From Mucilaginibacter oryzae (GTDB lineage Bacteria; Bacteroidota; Bacteroidia; Sphingobacteriales; Sphingobacteriaceae): a DNA stretch of 64,000 nt. The position numbers and the translations under genes are program-made. Positions 7,854 through 15,662 of the stretch are shown here, piece after piece. The stretch spans positions 1,116,001-1,180,000 of the forward strand of contig NZ_QGHA01000001.1 of NCBI RefSeq assembly GCF_003148845.1, read 5' to 3'. The notes under the pieces were generated by a model. The model was not told the DNA's origin, did no database searches, and saw nothing but the letters and a program-made list of their open reading frames with translations. Every line of letters begins with the position of its first letter. The first letter of the stretch is position 1.

Positions 7854-10469
7854 ATGCCGGCAAAAGGAAATCAGTTCAGATCAAATAGTTTTAAGGGAGA
7901 AAATCAGCCACGCCAGGGCGTAAAAGCTGATAATGAAAGGGCTACGGGCAAAAGATCATTCAAACTGCCGCGATTTGACCTCGACATGGAAAACAGCCGT
8001 GCCGTTAAAATAGCGGGCCTGTTTTCGCTGTTGCTTTCGGTATTTTTCCTTATCGCGTTTACATCGTACCTGTTTACCTGGCAGGAAGACCAAAGCTATA
8101 TCTCCAAAACTAACGGCGGCTGGCATAACCTTTCAACAGGTACCACCATACACGAAATTTCAGACATTAACGATCCGGGAATCAAAGCCCAGAACTGGCT
8201 GGGCAAACTTGGCGCCCTGCTCTCCAACCAGTTTATATACGAGTGGTTTGGCGTGGCTTCGTTCCTTTTTATTTTTATATTTTTTGTAATAGGCTACCGC
8301 CTGTTGTTTAAAGCCCGGCTGTTCTCTATCCGCAAAACCCTGGCTTATTCCGTTTTCAGCATTGTGTTTATTTCGGTAACTATAGCCTATGTTCACTCCT
8401 TTGTGATTGAGTACCCGCATTTCCTGGAGGGTGGTTTCGGTTTTTGGAGTAACCGCTTACTCGCGGCCCAGATTGGCCCGGCGGGTACAGGCGGCTTGCT
8501 GGTATTTCTGGCGCTCACCATGCTGGTGATTGCCTATAATATCGACTTTAAAATCCCCAAACGTAAAAACCGCCCGGTAGCGACTGTGCCGGTTGATGAG
8601 ATAGCGCCGGAACCGGTTGAGTTGATTGATGACGAACTAATTGCACCTTTAGAGTGGCCGCGAGGAAACAATAATATTCGCGAAACACCTGTTAACATTA
8701 TTGAGCCCGAGCCTGTGGTACACGAACGGTTACAACAGGAACCTTTCAGACCCGACCCGCTGAGGCGCCCACCAATGGAACAAACCCCGGTATTTAACGA
8801 ACCTGTGGTTTTACGCCCCGAAAACACCATTAAACACGAGCCGGAAGAAGAGGACGAAATACCGCTTACTATTGATACCAACCGGCCATTACCCGAATTG
8901 AGCGTTGAGCAGAGCGATAACGCAAAACAGGACGAGTTGCTAAGCAAATTCGGCGTTTACGATCATAAAATGGATTTGCCTGGTTATAAACTACCCAGTA
9001 TAGATCTGTTGGAAAACCACGGTTCAAACAAAATTTCGGTCAAGCCGGAGGAACTGGAGGCCAACAAAAACAAAATTGTTGAAACGCTGAACCATTACAA
9101 TATCGAGATTGACAAGATCAAGGCGACTATTGGCCCTACCGTTACCTTGTACGAGATTATCCCGGCACCCGGTGTCAGGATCAGCAAAATCAAAAACCTT
9201 GAGGATGATATCGCGCTAAGTCTTGCCGCCTTGGGTATCCGTATTATTGCGCCTATGCCGGGTAAGGGTACCATAGGTATCGAAGTGCCCAATCAGCACC
9301 CCGAAATGGTTTCCATGCGTTCAATCCTCGAAACTGAAAAATACCAGAACACCACGATGGACCTGCCCATTGCCATGGGCAAAACCATATCCAACGAAGT
9401 ATTTATTGCCGATTTGGCAAAGATGCCGCACTTACTGGTGGCAGGTGCGACCGGACAAGGTAAATCGGTCGGGATCAATACTATCCTGGTGTCGCTGCTC
9501 TACAAAAAGCACCCTGCCGAGCTGAAATTTGTATTGGTAGACCCCAAAAAGGTTGAGTTAACATTGTTCCGCAAAATTGAAAGGCACTTTTTGGCTAAAC
9601 TTCCCGATGATGGCGATGCCATTATTACCGATACTAAAAAAGTGGTTAATACCCTTAACTCGCTTTGTATTGAGATGGACCAGCGTTACGACCTGCTGAA
9701 GGACGCACAGGTACGTAACCTGAAAGAATACAACGCCAAATTTGTTAACCGCAAAATAAGCGACCCGGAAAAACACCGCTACCTGCCGTTTATTGTACTG
9801 GTGATAGATGAGTTTGCCGATTTGATGATGACTGCCGGTAAAGAAGTGGAAATGCCCATTGCCCGTATAGCGCAGCTGGCCCGTGCGGTAGGTATCCACC
9901 TGGTTATTGCAACCCAGCGCCCATCGGTTAATATCATTACCGGTACTATTAAAGCCAACTTCCCGTCGAGGCTTGCGTTCAGGGTGCTTTCTAAAATAGA
10001 TTCGCGTACTATCCTGGACGCGGGCGGTGCCGATCAACTGATTGGCCGCGGTGATATGCTGTTCTCGACCGGCAGCGACCTCATCCGTTTGCAGTGCGCC
10101 TTTGTGGATACGCCGGAAGTGGAGGCGATCTCTGATTTTATCGGCAACCAAAAAGGCTTCCCATCGGCCATGTACCTGCCCGAATACGTAGGTGAAGGCG
10201 AGGCCAGCAGCACCAAGGAATATGACCCGGACGACCGCGACCCGATGTTTGAAGAGGCGGCCCGCCTGATTGTGATCCACCAGCAGGGTTCAACCTCGCT
10301 TATTCAGCGTAAAATGAAGCTGGGCTACAACCGTGCCGGTCGTATTATCGATCAACTGGAAGCTGCAGGTATTGTTGGTCCGTTTGAGGGCAGCAAAGCA
10401 CGTGATGTGCTCTACCCCGATGAGTATAGCCTTGAACGCTACCTCGAAACACTCCAAAAACCCGAATAA
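7854..10469 (+). CDS. ftsK: DNA translocase FtsK/SpoIIIE
   Basis: This 871-residue translocase pumps chromosome ends through the closing septum and helps resolve dimers. A basic N-terminus leads into membrane segments (about 50-72, 130-150, 155-180 and 195-220). A proline- and glutamate-rich linker follows (about 230-360), then the alpha/beta motor domains. Walker A is GATGQGKS with Lys537, and Walker B is VIDEFADL with Asp652. The C-terminal winged-helix gamma domain (about 790-860), which reads polar DNA motifs, is present. The length matches other Bacteroidota FtsK proteins. A LolA-like gene follows 73 bp later, a pairing common in this phylum. Confidence 0.97.
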   Translation: MPAKGNQFRSNSFKGENQPRQGVKADNERATGKRSFKLPRFDLDMENSRAVKIAGLFSLLLSVFFLIAFTSYLFTWQEDQSYISKTNGGWHNLSTGTTIHEISDINDPGIKAQNWLGKLGALLSNQFIYEWFGVASFLFIFIFFVIGYRLLFKARLFSIRKTLAYSVFSIVFISVTIAYVHSFVIEYPHFLEGGFGFWSNRLLAAQIGPAGTGGLLVFLALTMLVIAYNIDFKIPKRKNRPVATVPVDEIAPEPVELIDDELIAPLEWPRGNNNIRETPVNIIEPEPVVHERLQQEPFRPDPLRRPPMEQTPVFNEPVVLRPENTIKHEPEEEDEIPLTIDTNRPLPELSVEQSDNAKQDELLSKFGVYDHKMDLPGYKLPSIDLLENHGSNKISVKPEELEANKNKIVETLNHYNIEIDKIKATIGPTVTLYEIIPAPGVRISKIKNLEDDIALSLAALGIRIIAPMPGKGTIGIEVPNQHPEMVSMRSILETEKYQNTTMDLPIAMGKTISNEVFIADLAKMPHLLVAGATGQGKSVGINTILVSLLYKKHPAELKFVLVDPKKVELTLFRKIERHFLAKLPDDGDAIITDTKKVVNTLNSLCIEMDQRYDLLKDAQVRNLKEYNAKFVNRKISDPEKHRYLPFIVLVIDEFADLMMTAGKEVEMPIARIAQLARAVGIHLVIATQRPSVNIITGTIKANFPSRLAFRVLSKIDSRTILDAGGADQLIGRGDMLFSTGSDLIRLQCAFVDTPEVEAISDFIGNQKGFPSAMYLPEYVGEGEASSTKEYDPDDRDPMFEEAARLIVIHQQGSTSLIQRKMKLGYNRAGRIIDQLEAAGIVGPFEGSKARDVLYPDEYSLERYLETLQKPE

Positions 10470-10542
10470 ATTAAACCAAAACACATTTAATTACTCTAAT
10501 CAGTAACTATTAACGCTGATAGTTGTTGATGAATAAAAACGA

Positions 10543-11229
10543 ATGAAAAAGATCATTTTATATACCCTTACAGCAATAAGTACAATAAGTACCTACAGCA
10601 CCGCTTTTGCACAAAAAGACAGCCAGGCAAAAGCTATACTGAGCCAGGTAAGCCAGAAATACAAATCGTACGATGTTATCAAAACCGATTTTACCTTTAG
10701 TTTAAACAACCAGCAGGCTGGTATTAAGGAAACACAAACCGGTACACTGATCTCGAAGGCCAAGAGCGGCAAATACCGGGTTAGCCTTTATAATTCGGCA
10801 GCAAAGCCCGAAGTTGATAAAGAGATCATGAGCGATGGCAAAACCCAGTGGACCTACTTAAAAAAAGATAAAGAAGTACAGGTTGGTGATGTAGATAAAG
10901 GCGGCGATGGCATGGGCAACCCTGCCCAGATTTTCACCATGTACGAAAAAGGCTTTAAATACCTGTACACCGGCGAGCAGAAAATAGGCGGCAAGGTTTA
11001 TCAAAACATCGAACTTACACCCGAAGACGAAAAAAAATCGATATTCAAGGTAAAACTAACTATCGATAAGGTAAAAAAACAAATTTACAGTGCCCTGCTG
11101 TTTGATAAAAACGGCAACCGCTATACCTATACTGTGCGAAGCTTTACGCCAAATGTACCAGCGCCTGATGCTACTTTTGCCTGGGATGCCAAAGGCCACC
11201 CCGGTGTTGAAGTGGTGGATTTGAGATAG
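10543..11229 (+). CDS. LolA-like outer membrane lipoprotein carrier
   Basis: A 228-residue periplasmic protein with a signal peptide (about 1-23, ending AFAQ) and a LolA-type half-barrel over the rest of the chain. It is expected to carry lipoproteins, or lipids, from the inner to the outer membrane. Pairing with ftsK on the same strand is typical of Bacteroidota. A clear terminator follows at 11270-11293, so the two genes form one unit. Confidence 0.88.
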   Translation: MKKIILYTLTAISTISTYSTAFAQKDSQAKAILSQVSQKYKSYDVIKTDFTFSLNNQQAGIKETQTGTLISKAKSGKYRVSLYNSAAKPEVDKEIMSDGKTQWTYLKKDKEVQVGDVDKGGDGMGNPAQIFTMYEKGFKYLYTGEQKIGGKVYQNIELTPEDEKKSIFKVKLTIDKVKKQIYSALLFDKNGNRYTYTVRSFTPNVPAPDATFAWDAKGHPGVEVVDLR

Positions 11230-11269
11230 GTTTTGTTTAGATGTGAGATTTGAGATGTGAGATATTGTG

Positions 11270-11293
11270 AGCCGGGAATTTTCCCGGCTTTTT
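11270..11293 (+). terminator. Terminator of the ftsK-lolA unit
   Basis: AGCCGGGAA and TTCCCGGCT form a 9-bp GC-rich stem followed by TTTTTATT on the plus strand, 40 bp after the LolA-like stop. Confidence 0.92.
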
Positions 11294-11310
11294 ATTGCTC
11301 TTTATGTAAC

Positions 11311-11375
11311 TACCGCCACCGCTCGCCTCCTGGCGAGTGGCAGTTATTTCCCGGCCTCTGGCCGCCGTAGCCCAA
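11311..11375. repeat. Partial copy of palindromic repeat family C
   Basis: The stretch with CGCTCGCC...GGCGAGTGGCAGTTATTT and CGGCCTCTGGCC resembles the arms of the complete element at 50144-50253, which has GGTGGCAACTATTT and CGGCCTCTGGCC on its minus strand. It is followed at once by a copy of family B, filling the gap between the lolA terminator and the next gene. Confidence 0.5.
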
Positions 11376-11386
11376 AAACCACAGAA

Positions 11387-11535
11387 CTGGTCGAAGTTTA
11401 GCGACAGCGTAACTTCGTCCTAAACTTGGTTAAGCTTTCAGCTTAACTTTACAGGCATAACGGTTATTTGCACCCGGAAGCAGAATGCTTCCTACAGCTT
11501 AGGTCGAAGTTACGCTATCGCTAAACTTCAACCAG
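11387..11535. repeat. Repeat family B, copy 1 (149 bp, terminal inverted repeats)
   Basis: The ends CTGGTCGAAGTTTAGCGACA and, on the other strand, CTGGTTGAAGTTTAGCGATA are near-identical over about 31 bp. Internal hairpins TTAAGCTTTCAGCTTAA and GGAAGCAGAATGCTTCC lie between them. A second copy of the same order and sequence is at 40912-41073. The form resembles a non-coding miniature mobile element. Confidence 0.8.
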
Positions 11536-11540
11536 GGCTT

Positions 11541-12083
11541 TTATTTATTTTCTAAACTTTCAATCTTCCTCATCACAGCCTCTACCCTTTCTTCAACCGT
11601 GGTATCACCCTCAATAACTAATACGGGCGTTTTCAAATTACTGATCCAGTTACGGTGCGCATGCAAGCTGCGGCTGTTAGTAATCAGTTCATCATAACCA
11701 CGGGCCCAGTCAATAAACTCTTTATAAAGCCGGTTACGTTCGTTATCGGTGTGGATGATCTCGCCATAACGCTTGTACTCCCTATCACGTAAACGCTGCA
11801 ACCTGATCTCCTGCGGGATATATAAAAACACCGACAAGTCAAATTGCCAGTTGTTATTCCAGTTGATAATGGACCCGCCCAGTAGCCAACTATCCAAACC
11901 AGCCATAGCTTCGTTAATTAACCGGTTACGAACCCCGGGATCGCGCCGTACTGTAAATGGCGGGTTTGATTGCTCCCAGAAATAATAATCGCTGTCGAAA
12001 TAAGGATAGCCAAGTTTTTCGGATAGCGTCTTGCCCAAAGTTGTAACTCCTGCACCGGAGGCACCAAAAATGTTGATATGCAT
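11541..12083 (-). CDS. P-loop nucleoside/adenylate-kinase-like protein
   Basis: A 180-residue P-loop protein starting MHINIFGASG; the frame stays open eight codons further, but this start places the P-loop at the usual distance. The Walker A region reads GASGAGVTT, so the lysine of the standard GxxGxGK[ST] is replaced by Val. A small adenylate-kinase-like subfamily with GASGSGTTT has the same position substituted, so this is probably family character rather than damage. A lid-like Arg-rich region (residues about 95-120) and a C-terminal beta strand are present. The substrate is unknown. Two 20-bp dyads lie 39-82 bp upstream. Confidence 0.7.
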   Translation of the reverse strand: MHINIFGASGAGVTTLGKTLSEKLGYPYFDSDYYFWEQSNPPFTVRRDPGVRNRLINEAMAGLDSWLLGGSIINWNNNWQFDLSVFLYIPQEIRLQRLRDREYKRYGEIIHTDNERNRLYKEFIDWARGYDELITNSRSLHAHRNWISNLKTPVLVIEGDTTVEERVEAVMRKIESLENK

Positions 12084-12121
12084 TGCACAGTTATCTTGAG
12101 GCGGCAAATAAACAAAAATAA

Positions 12122-12165
12122 ATTACTCAATACGTTGAGTAAAATTACTCAGTGTATTGAGTAAT
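12122..12165. promoter_or_regulatory. Double dyad, possible tandem operator
   Basis: Two 20-bp inverted repeats, TTACTCAATACGTTGAGTAA (12123-12142) and TTACTCAGTGTATTGAGTAA (12145-12164), sit 22 bp apart centre to centre, about two helical turns. The whole 44 bp is close to one palindrome. It lies between the DUF4265 gene and the kinase-like gene, both on the minus strand, so it is either an operator for the latter or a pair of hairpins after the former. The absence of a T-run favours an operator. Confidence 0.6.
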
Positions 12166-12184
12166 TTAAAACACGCCTTTGTTT

Positions 12185-12652
12185 TTAATGCTGGTGTCCC
12201 TCAGCTAAGCTCGATTCAGCAAAGTCAATAACATCCTTATCTTTTAATTCCTGCAAGCGGGCTTGAACTAACCTGTAGTCTATCAGGGCTGGTATATCCA
12301 TAGCAAAATATTTATTATTCAAACCCTCCCAGTTACATCCTAACTCTTCAAATATTTTACCCACATTTTTTATGTCGGTCGTCTCATCCATTAAAATTAC
12401 GTGAACGGTTGAATGACCTGAATACTCTATCGTTTCACGATAAGTTAGCATTTGCTCATCCTCGTCATATTCGGCAAATACAATATCGTTCGCGGCTAAA
12501 AGCGGGAGGTAAAATGGGATATTTTCAAGTTTGTACAAGCCCTCTGCTTCGTTAACTACGGTAGCCCACATCGTTTCTACAGTTATCTCTTCAAGGATTG
12601 TACTGTGTAACCTGAATAATATTTTCGTATAGTTGTCATCTGTCATACACAA
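12185..12652 (-). CDS. DUF4265 domain protein
   Basis: A cytosolic protein of about 153-155 residues (MTDDNYTK at 12646 is an equally good start). It shows the DUF4265 pattern: an N-terminal FRLHSTILEEITVETMWA segment, IPFYLPLLAANDIVFAEYDED in mid-chain (about 46-66) and SGHSTVHVI (about 78-86). Its biochemical function is unknown; scattered DUF4265 genes often occur near other small solitary genes. It starts 2 bp after the deacetylase-like gene, suggesting co-transcription. Confidence 0.8.
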   Translation of the reverse strand: MCMTDDNYTKILFRLHSTILEEITVETMWATVVNEAEGLYKLENIPFYLPLLAANDIVFAEYDEDEQMLTYRETIEYSGHSTVHVILMDETTDIKNVGKIFEELGCNWEGLNNKYFAMDIPALIDYRLVQARLQELKDKDVIDFAESSLAEGHQH

Positions 12653-12654
12653 AT

Positions 12655-13719
12655 CTACTCATTTTGCATCTTCAACCTCCGCTCCATCACCTCCCGCCAG
12701 GTAGTTAAAATAAAGCCCTTCTGTTTCAGGTAAGCTTTAAACCGCGGATCAGTCATGGCCAACAAATCGCCTTTGCGTTTCCGGCCTTCGTTACAGATAT
12801 TTTTAAATTGTGCTGATGCATTGGTGCAATGCATCAGCACCATGGTTAAGCCGGGCGAAAAGCGTTCAAAATTTTCAATGTAATGATCGGTGTACCATTT
12901 CTGCAGCTCTTTATCGTTTGCCTTTTCAATGCCAGGCATCACCCAATCATAGCTTGAATTGTCAAGATCGTCCAGTACGGGCAATCCGCCTTTCCAGGCC
13001 AGTTCGCCCATTTCTTTAGCTTTAGCCAGCTCCGGAGGATCGGCAATGGTCATACCATCGGCGTATTTACCCTCTTTTTTTAGCCGGGTAATGGCGGCGT
13101 TTTTTGCTTCCTCCTTATAAAACAGGTCTTCACCGCCCGGAATCATTACGGGAATCTTTTTCTCGATGTCGAGGGTAATATATTTTTCGAGGTACGAAGG
13201 CTTGGCAAACAGTGTGCCCATGTGCGAGTCGAGGTGGGTAGGCGTAAAACCCATGCTTATTGCACGGTCAAGCTGGGCGCGGATCTCCCGATCAACTTCA
13301 TCAGTGGTAGCCCTGAAATATACGGCGGCTACTGTTGGCCATAAAGCGCCCTCCTTATCCGTTAGTCCGGGCACGGCAGCTTTACCTGCCAGCGGCCCCC
13401 ACCTGTAGCCTTCCCATTCAGATGTAAGCGTTAAATGCAGCCCCGCATCCATACCCGCGTGTTGATCCATGTAATGCTTAAAATCGGCCACCCAGGGGCA
13501 GGGCATCATTACGCTGGTTGAGGTAGCCACACCATTGCCGATAGCCATTTCGGCCCCTTCATTACTTTCGTACGACATGCCTGCGTCATCAACATGAATA
13601 ATAATTACCCGGGCTCCTTTTGGCCAGCCAAGCTTCTCGGCATAAGTTTTAGTTTGCCGGGCTTTGAGGGTTAAGCTTAAAATCACACCGACGGCGGCAA
13701 TCAGTAAATACTTCATCAT
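12655..13719 (-). CDS. Secreted YdjC/ChbG-type carbohydrate deacetylase
   Basis: A 354-residue exported enzyme (signal peptide about 1-20) of the YdjC/ChbG/HpnK deacetylase family, which removes acetyl groups from N-acetylated or O-acetylated sugars. The metal-site motifs HVDDAG (about 42-47) and HLDSHMG (about 162-168) and the LHLTLTSEW segment (about 95-103) are all present. ChbG itself is cytosolic and acts on chitobiose; an exported version suggests polysaccharide or glycolipid substrates. It heads a short minus-strand unit with the DUF4265 gene. Confidence 0.85.
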   Translation of the reverse strand: MMKYLLIAAVGVILSLTLKARQTKTYAEKLGWPKGARVIIIHVDDAGMSYESNEGAEMAIGNGVATSTSVMMPCPWVADFKHYMDQHAGMDAGLHLTLTSEWEGYRWGPLAGKAAVPGLTDKEGALWPTVAAVYFRATTDEVDREIRAQLDRAISMGFTPTHLDSHMGTLFAKPSYLEKYITLDIEKKIPVMIPGGEDLFYKEEAKNAAITRLKKEGKYADGMTIADPPELAKAKEMGELAWKGGLPVLDDLDNSSYDWVMPGIEKANDKELQKWYTDHYIENFERFSPGLTMVLMHCTNASAQFKNICNEGRKRKGDLLAMTDPRFKAYLKQKGFILTTWREVMERRLKMQNE

Positions 13720-13739
13720 TAAAACTTTAGGTTATAAAA

Positions 13740-13767
13740 GGTTATTAAAAGTAATTATTTAATAACC
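13740..13767. promoter_or_regulatory. Palindrome in a divergent promoter region
   Basis: GGTTATTAAA and TTTAATAACC form a perfect 10-bp inverted repeat around an 8-bp spacer, 20 bp before the deacetylase gene and about 40 bp before the plus-strand 98-codon gene. An operator serving one or both is plausible. Confidence 0.5.
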
Positions 13768-13808
13768 AAATGTGACACGCAAATGCCAATTTCGGCCCTT
13801 AAATAGCC

Positions 13809-14105
13809 GTGTTTTTACTACTTTTGATGTTGATGTTACCCGCAACCAACCATACGCTCGAAAAACTGGAAATGCTGCTCAAAACAGCCGGGTACAAAGT
13901 GCGTTATGAAAAAGGTAATTTTAAAACAGGCGCCTGCCTGCTGTTAAGCAGTAAAATGATTGTGGTGAACCGTTTTTCGAACCTTGAAAGCAAAATTCTG
14001 GCATTGGTTGAGTTGCTGCGCGATCTTGACGTTGATTACAAACTGCTGGATGACAAGCAAATTTCATTTTTACAAGAAATTAAACAAACCAAACTGCAGT
14101 TGTGA
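13809..14105 (+). CDS. Conserved hypothetical protein coupled to an MBL hydrolase
   Basis: Up to 98 residues. The N-terminal MFLLLLM stretch may be artefactual, as in-frame ATG codons at 13827 and 13833 give a start just before LPATNHTLEKLE. The rest is a small alpha/beta protein with no membrane segment after that point. I do not recognise a named family. Its stop overlaps the GTG start of the next gene (GTGA), so translation of the two is probably coupled and they may act together. Confidence 0.6.
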   Translation: MFLLLLMLMLPATNHTLEKLEMLLKTAGYKVRYEKGNFKTGACLLLSSKMIVVNRFSNLESKILALVELLRDLDVDYKLLDDKQISFLQEIKQTKLQL

Positions 14106-14863
14106 CCATAACATTTTTAGGAACCGGAACATCGCAGGGCGTACCTGTTATTGCCTGCAATTGCGAGGTATGTTTATCGGCCGACAGGCGCGATAAAAGG
14201 CTCCGCAGTTCGGTTTTGGTGGAGACCGGAGATAAAATCATTGCTATTGATTCGGGTCCCGATTTCAGGTACCAGATGTTGCGGGCACATGTGCAGCACC
14301 TGGATGCCATAGTTTTCACCCATGAACATAAAGATCATATTGCCGGCATGGACGATATCCGCGCGTTTAACTACAAACAAAACACGCCTATGGATATTTA
14401 TGCAGACGAACGGGTGCAAAAAGCGCTGGTACGCGAATTCCCTTATGTTTTTGACGGTACCGGCTATCCCGGTGTGCCGCAGGTAAATATGCATACCGTT
14501 GGCTTTGAGCCCTTTTATATCGGCAGCGTAAAACTAACCCCCATCGAGGTTTTTCACTATCGCCTGCCTGTAAAAGCTTACAGGATCAAAGATTTTACTT
14601 ATATAACAGACGCCAAAACCATAGCGCCTGCCGAAATAGAAAAAATAAGGGGCAGCCGCATCCTGGTGATTAACGCCCTGCAAAAAGAAACCCACATTTC
14701 GCATTTTACCCTTGATGAAGCTGTGGCCTTTGCCAATGAAATAGGCGCCGAAACAACTTATTTTACGCACATAAGCCATAAGCTGGGCAAACATGCTGAC
14801 ATTTCCAGGGAGTTACCCGCAGGCATCGAACTGGCCTACGACAGCCTCAGGCTTGAAATTTAA
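14102..14863 (+). CDS. MBL-fold metallohydrolase, RNase Z/PhnP-like
   Basis: A 253-residue metallo-beta-lactamase-fold hydrolase. LGTGTSQGVP at the N-terminus and two cysteines in CNCEVC resemble PhnP-type phosphodiesterases. The metal motif THEHKDH (about 75-81) and a second histidine set (FTHISHKLGKH, about 220-230) complete the site. PhnP cleaves cyclic ribose phosphates, while relatives act on tRNA or other phosphodiesters. The start is GTG, overlapping the upstream stop codon, which fixes it well. The precise substrate is unknown. Confidence 0.85.
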   Translation: MTITFLGTGTSQGVPVIACNCEVCLSADRRDKRLRSSVLVETGDKIIAIDSGPDFRYQMLRAHVQHLDAIVFTHEHKDHIAGMDDIRAFNYKQNTPMDIYADERVQKALVREFPYVFDGTGYPGVPQVNMHTVGFEPFYIGSVKLTPIEVFHYRLPVKAYRIKDFTYITDAKTIAPAEIEKIRGSRILVINALQKETHISHFTLDEAVAFANEIGAETTYFTHISHKLGKHADISRELPAGIELAYDSLRLEI

Positions 14864-14919
14864 CAGTAAGGGTATTTTCTCAATTCTTCGTATCTTAAGC
14901 TGAATTAAAACGCCGCCGA

Positions 14920-15342
14920 ATGGAATATCTTGTTTACGTAAGCACTGCTAACAACATGATGACCGATGAAGAGCTATTGGAGCTGCTTACCCAGGCCCGC
15001 GAAAAAAATGCTACATATGGGATCACCGGGATGTTGCTTTACGGTGCAGGCACATTTATGCAGGTTATTGAAGGCGAAAAAGATCATCTTGCTAAAATAT
15101 TTGCCGCGATTAAACAAGACCCAAGGCACCGCAATGTTATAGAACTGATAAACGGAAAAATAGCTGAACGTATTTTTCCTTACTGGGCAATGGCCTTCGC
15201 ATCGGTAGACGCTGAAACCCTCGAAACGATAGATGGCTATCTAAACCCTGCCAACAAAAATTTTATCGGCGGCCGTAACCACGCCAGCGTTACCATGCTT
15301 AAAACATTTGTTGAAACCAACAAGATTTCTGTTTCTTTTTAA
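14920..15342 (+). CDS. BLUF-domain blue-light sensor
   Basis: A 140-residue short BLUF protein that senses blue light through bound flavin. The signalling residues are in place: Tyr6 in the YVS motif, Asn30 in KNATYGITG and Gln48 in FMQVIEG. The domain fills residues 1-95 and is followed only by short C-terminal helices, as in PixD-type proteins, so output must come from a partner protein. No partner gene is adjacent. The 3' end faces a minus-strand transcript that starts with a SAM-I riboswitch (15.70 kb) and would run toward it. Confidence 0.93.
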   Translation: MEYLVYVSTANNMMTDEELLELLTQAREKNATYGITGMLLYGAGTFMQVIEGEKDHLAKIFAAIKQDPRHRNVIELINGKIAERIFPYWAMAFASVDAETLETIDGYLNPANKNFIGGRNHASVTMLKTFVETNKISVSF

Positions 15343-15432
15343 ACGTAATTATTTATCGCAACCTACGGATCTGAAAAAGGTAAAAGGAGTGATGTGTAAA
15401 CAGCTACCAGGAAACTTATTGTAAAAATTTGA

Positions 15433-15501
15433 TGTCGCGGGCAGATTCGAACTGCCGTATAGGGTAATGCGGACCCCCACCTATCCTCTCGGTCACGCGA
15501 C
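15433..15501 (-). ncRNA. tRNA-like RNA behind a SAM-I riboswitch
   Basis: Read on the minus strand, a tRNA cloverleaf can be folded. GTCGCG pairs with CGCGAC (6 bp). ACC/GGT forms a D stem with a loop holding A14, GG and A. GGGGT/ACCCT forms an anticodon stem. A perfect T arm, GGCAG-TTCGAAT-CTGCC, lies at 15456-15440. The anticodon loop CCGCATT would read GCA (Cys), but position 33 is C instead of the nearly invariant U, and position 37 is U. The acceptor is one pair short and no CCA is encoded. It is probably a tRNA-derived or tRNA-mimic element rather than a translating tRNA. ATTTTT follows its 3' end. Confidence 0.65.
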
Positions 15502-15535
15502 TTGAAAACTGTAAGATCACTTAATCAAATCAGTT

Positions 15536-15558
15536 GTGGGGGCAGATATTAATTATCT
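15536..15558 (-). promoter_or_regulatory. Candidate expression platform of the riboswitch
   Basis: Two alternative pairings start here. AGATA-ATTAA-TATCT (15558-15544) forms a hairpin that uses the 3' strand of riboswitch stem P1. GCCCCCAC (15543-15536) is complementary (seven Watson-Crick pairs plus one G-U) to GTGGGGGT in the anticodon arm of the tRNA-like RNA (15480-15473). SAM binding could thus decide whether the tRNA-like fold forms. The pairings are visible; the switch itself is inferred. Confidence 0.45.
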
Positions 15559-15662
15559 CTCTCCCGTTTTGCACAGGAGCAGGAATTAGCACCTTATGCA
15601 TTTTGCTGATGCACAGGTTGCTAAGACGTCTATGGGCCTTTCCCTCAGTCTTTCTTGATAAG
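15552..15662 (-). promoter_or_regulatory. SAM-I (S-box) riboswitch
   Basis: The minus strand shows the SAM-I core in order: CTTATCAAGAAAGACTGAGG, then GGCCC, TTAGCAACC and GGTGCTAATTCCTGC. Stems can be paired by hand: P1 TTATC/GATAA, P2 AAGAC/GTCTT with a kink-turn, P3 TGCAT/ATGCA and P4 CTCCTG/CGGGAG. It should bind S-adenosylmethionine. No methionine, SAM or transport gene lies behind it on the minus strand; the next element is the tRNA-like RNA, then the 3' end of the oppositely oriented BLUF gene. Confidence 0.93.

Noticed and set aside
9558-10280. A 240-codon minus-strand frame opposite ftsK
   Set aside because: It lies wholly within the conserved FtsK motor domain and is a by-product of its codon use.
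15433-15501. A functional tRNA-Cys
   Set aside because: The loop reads GCA but has C at position 33 and U at 37, and only six acceptor pairs, so it does not look like a translating tRNA.
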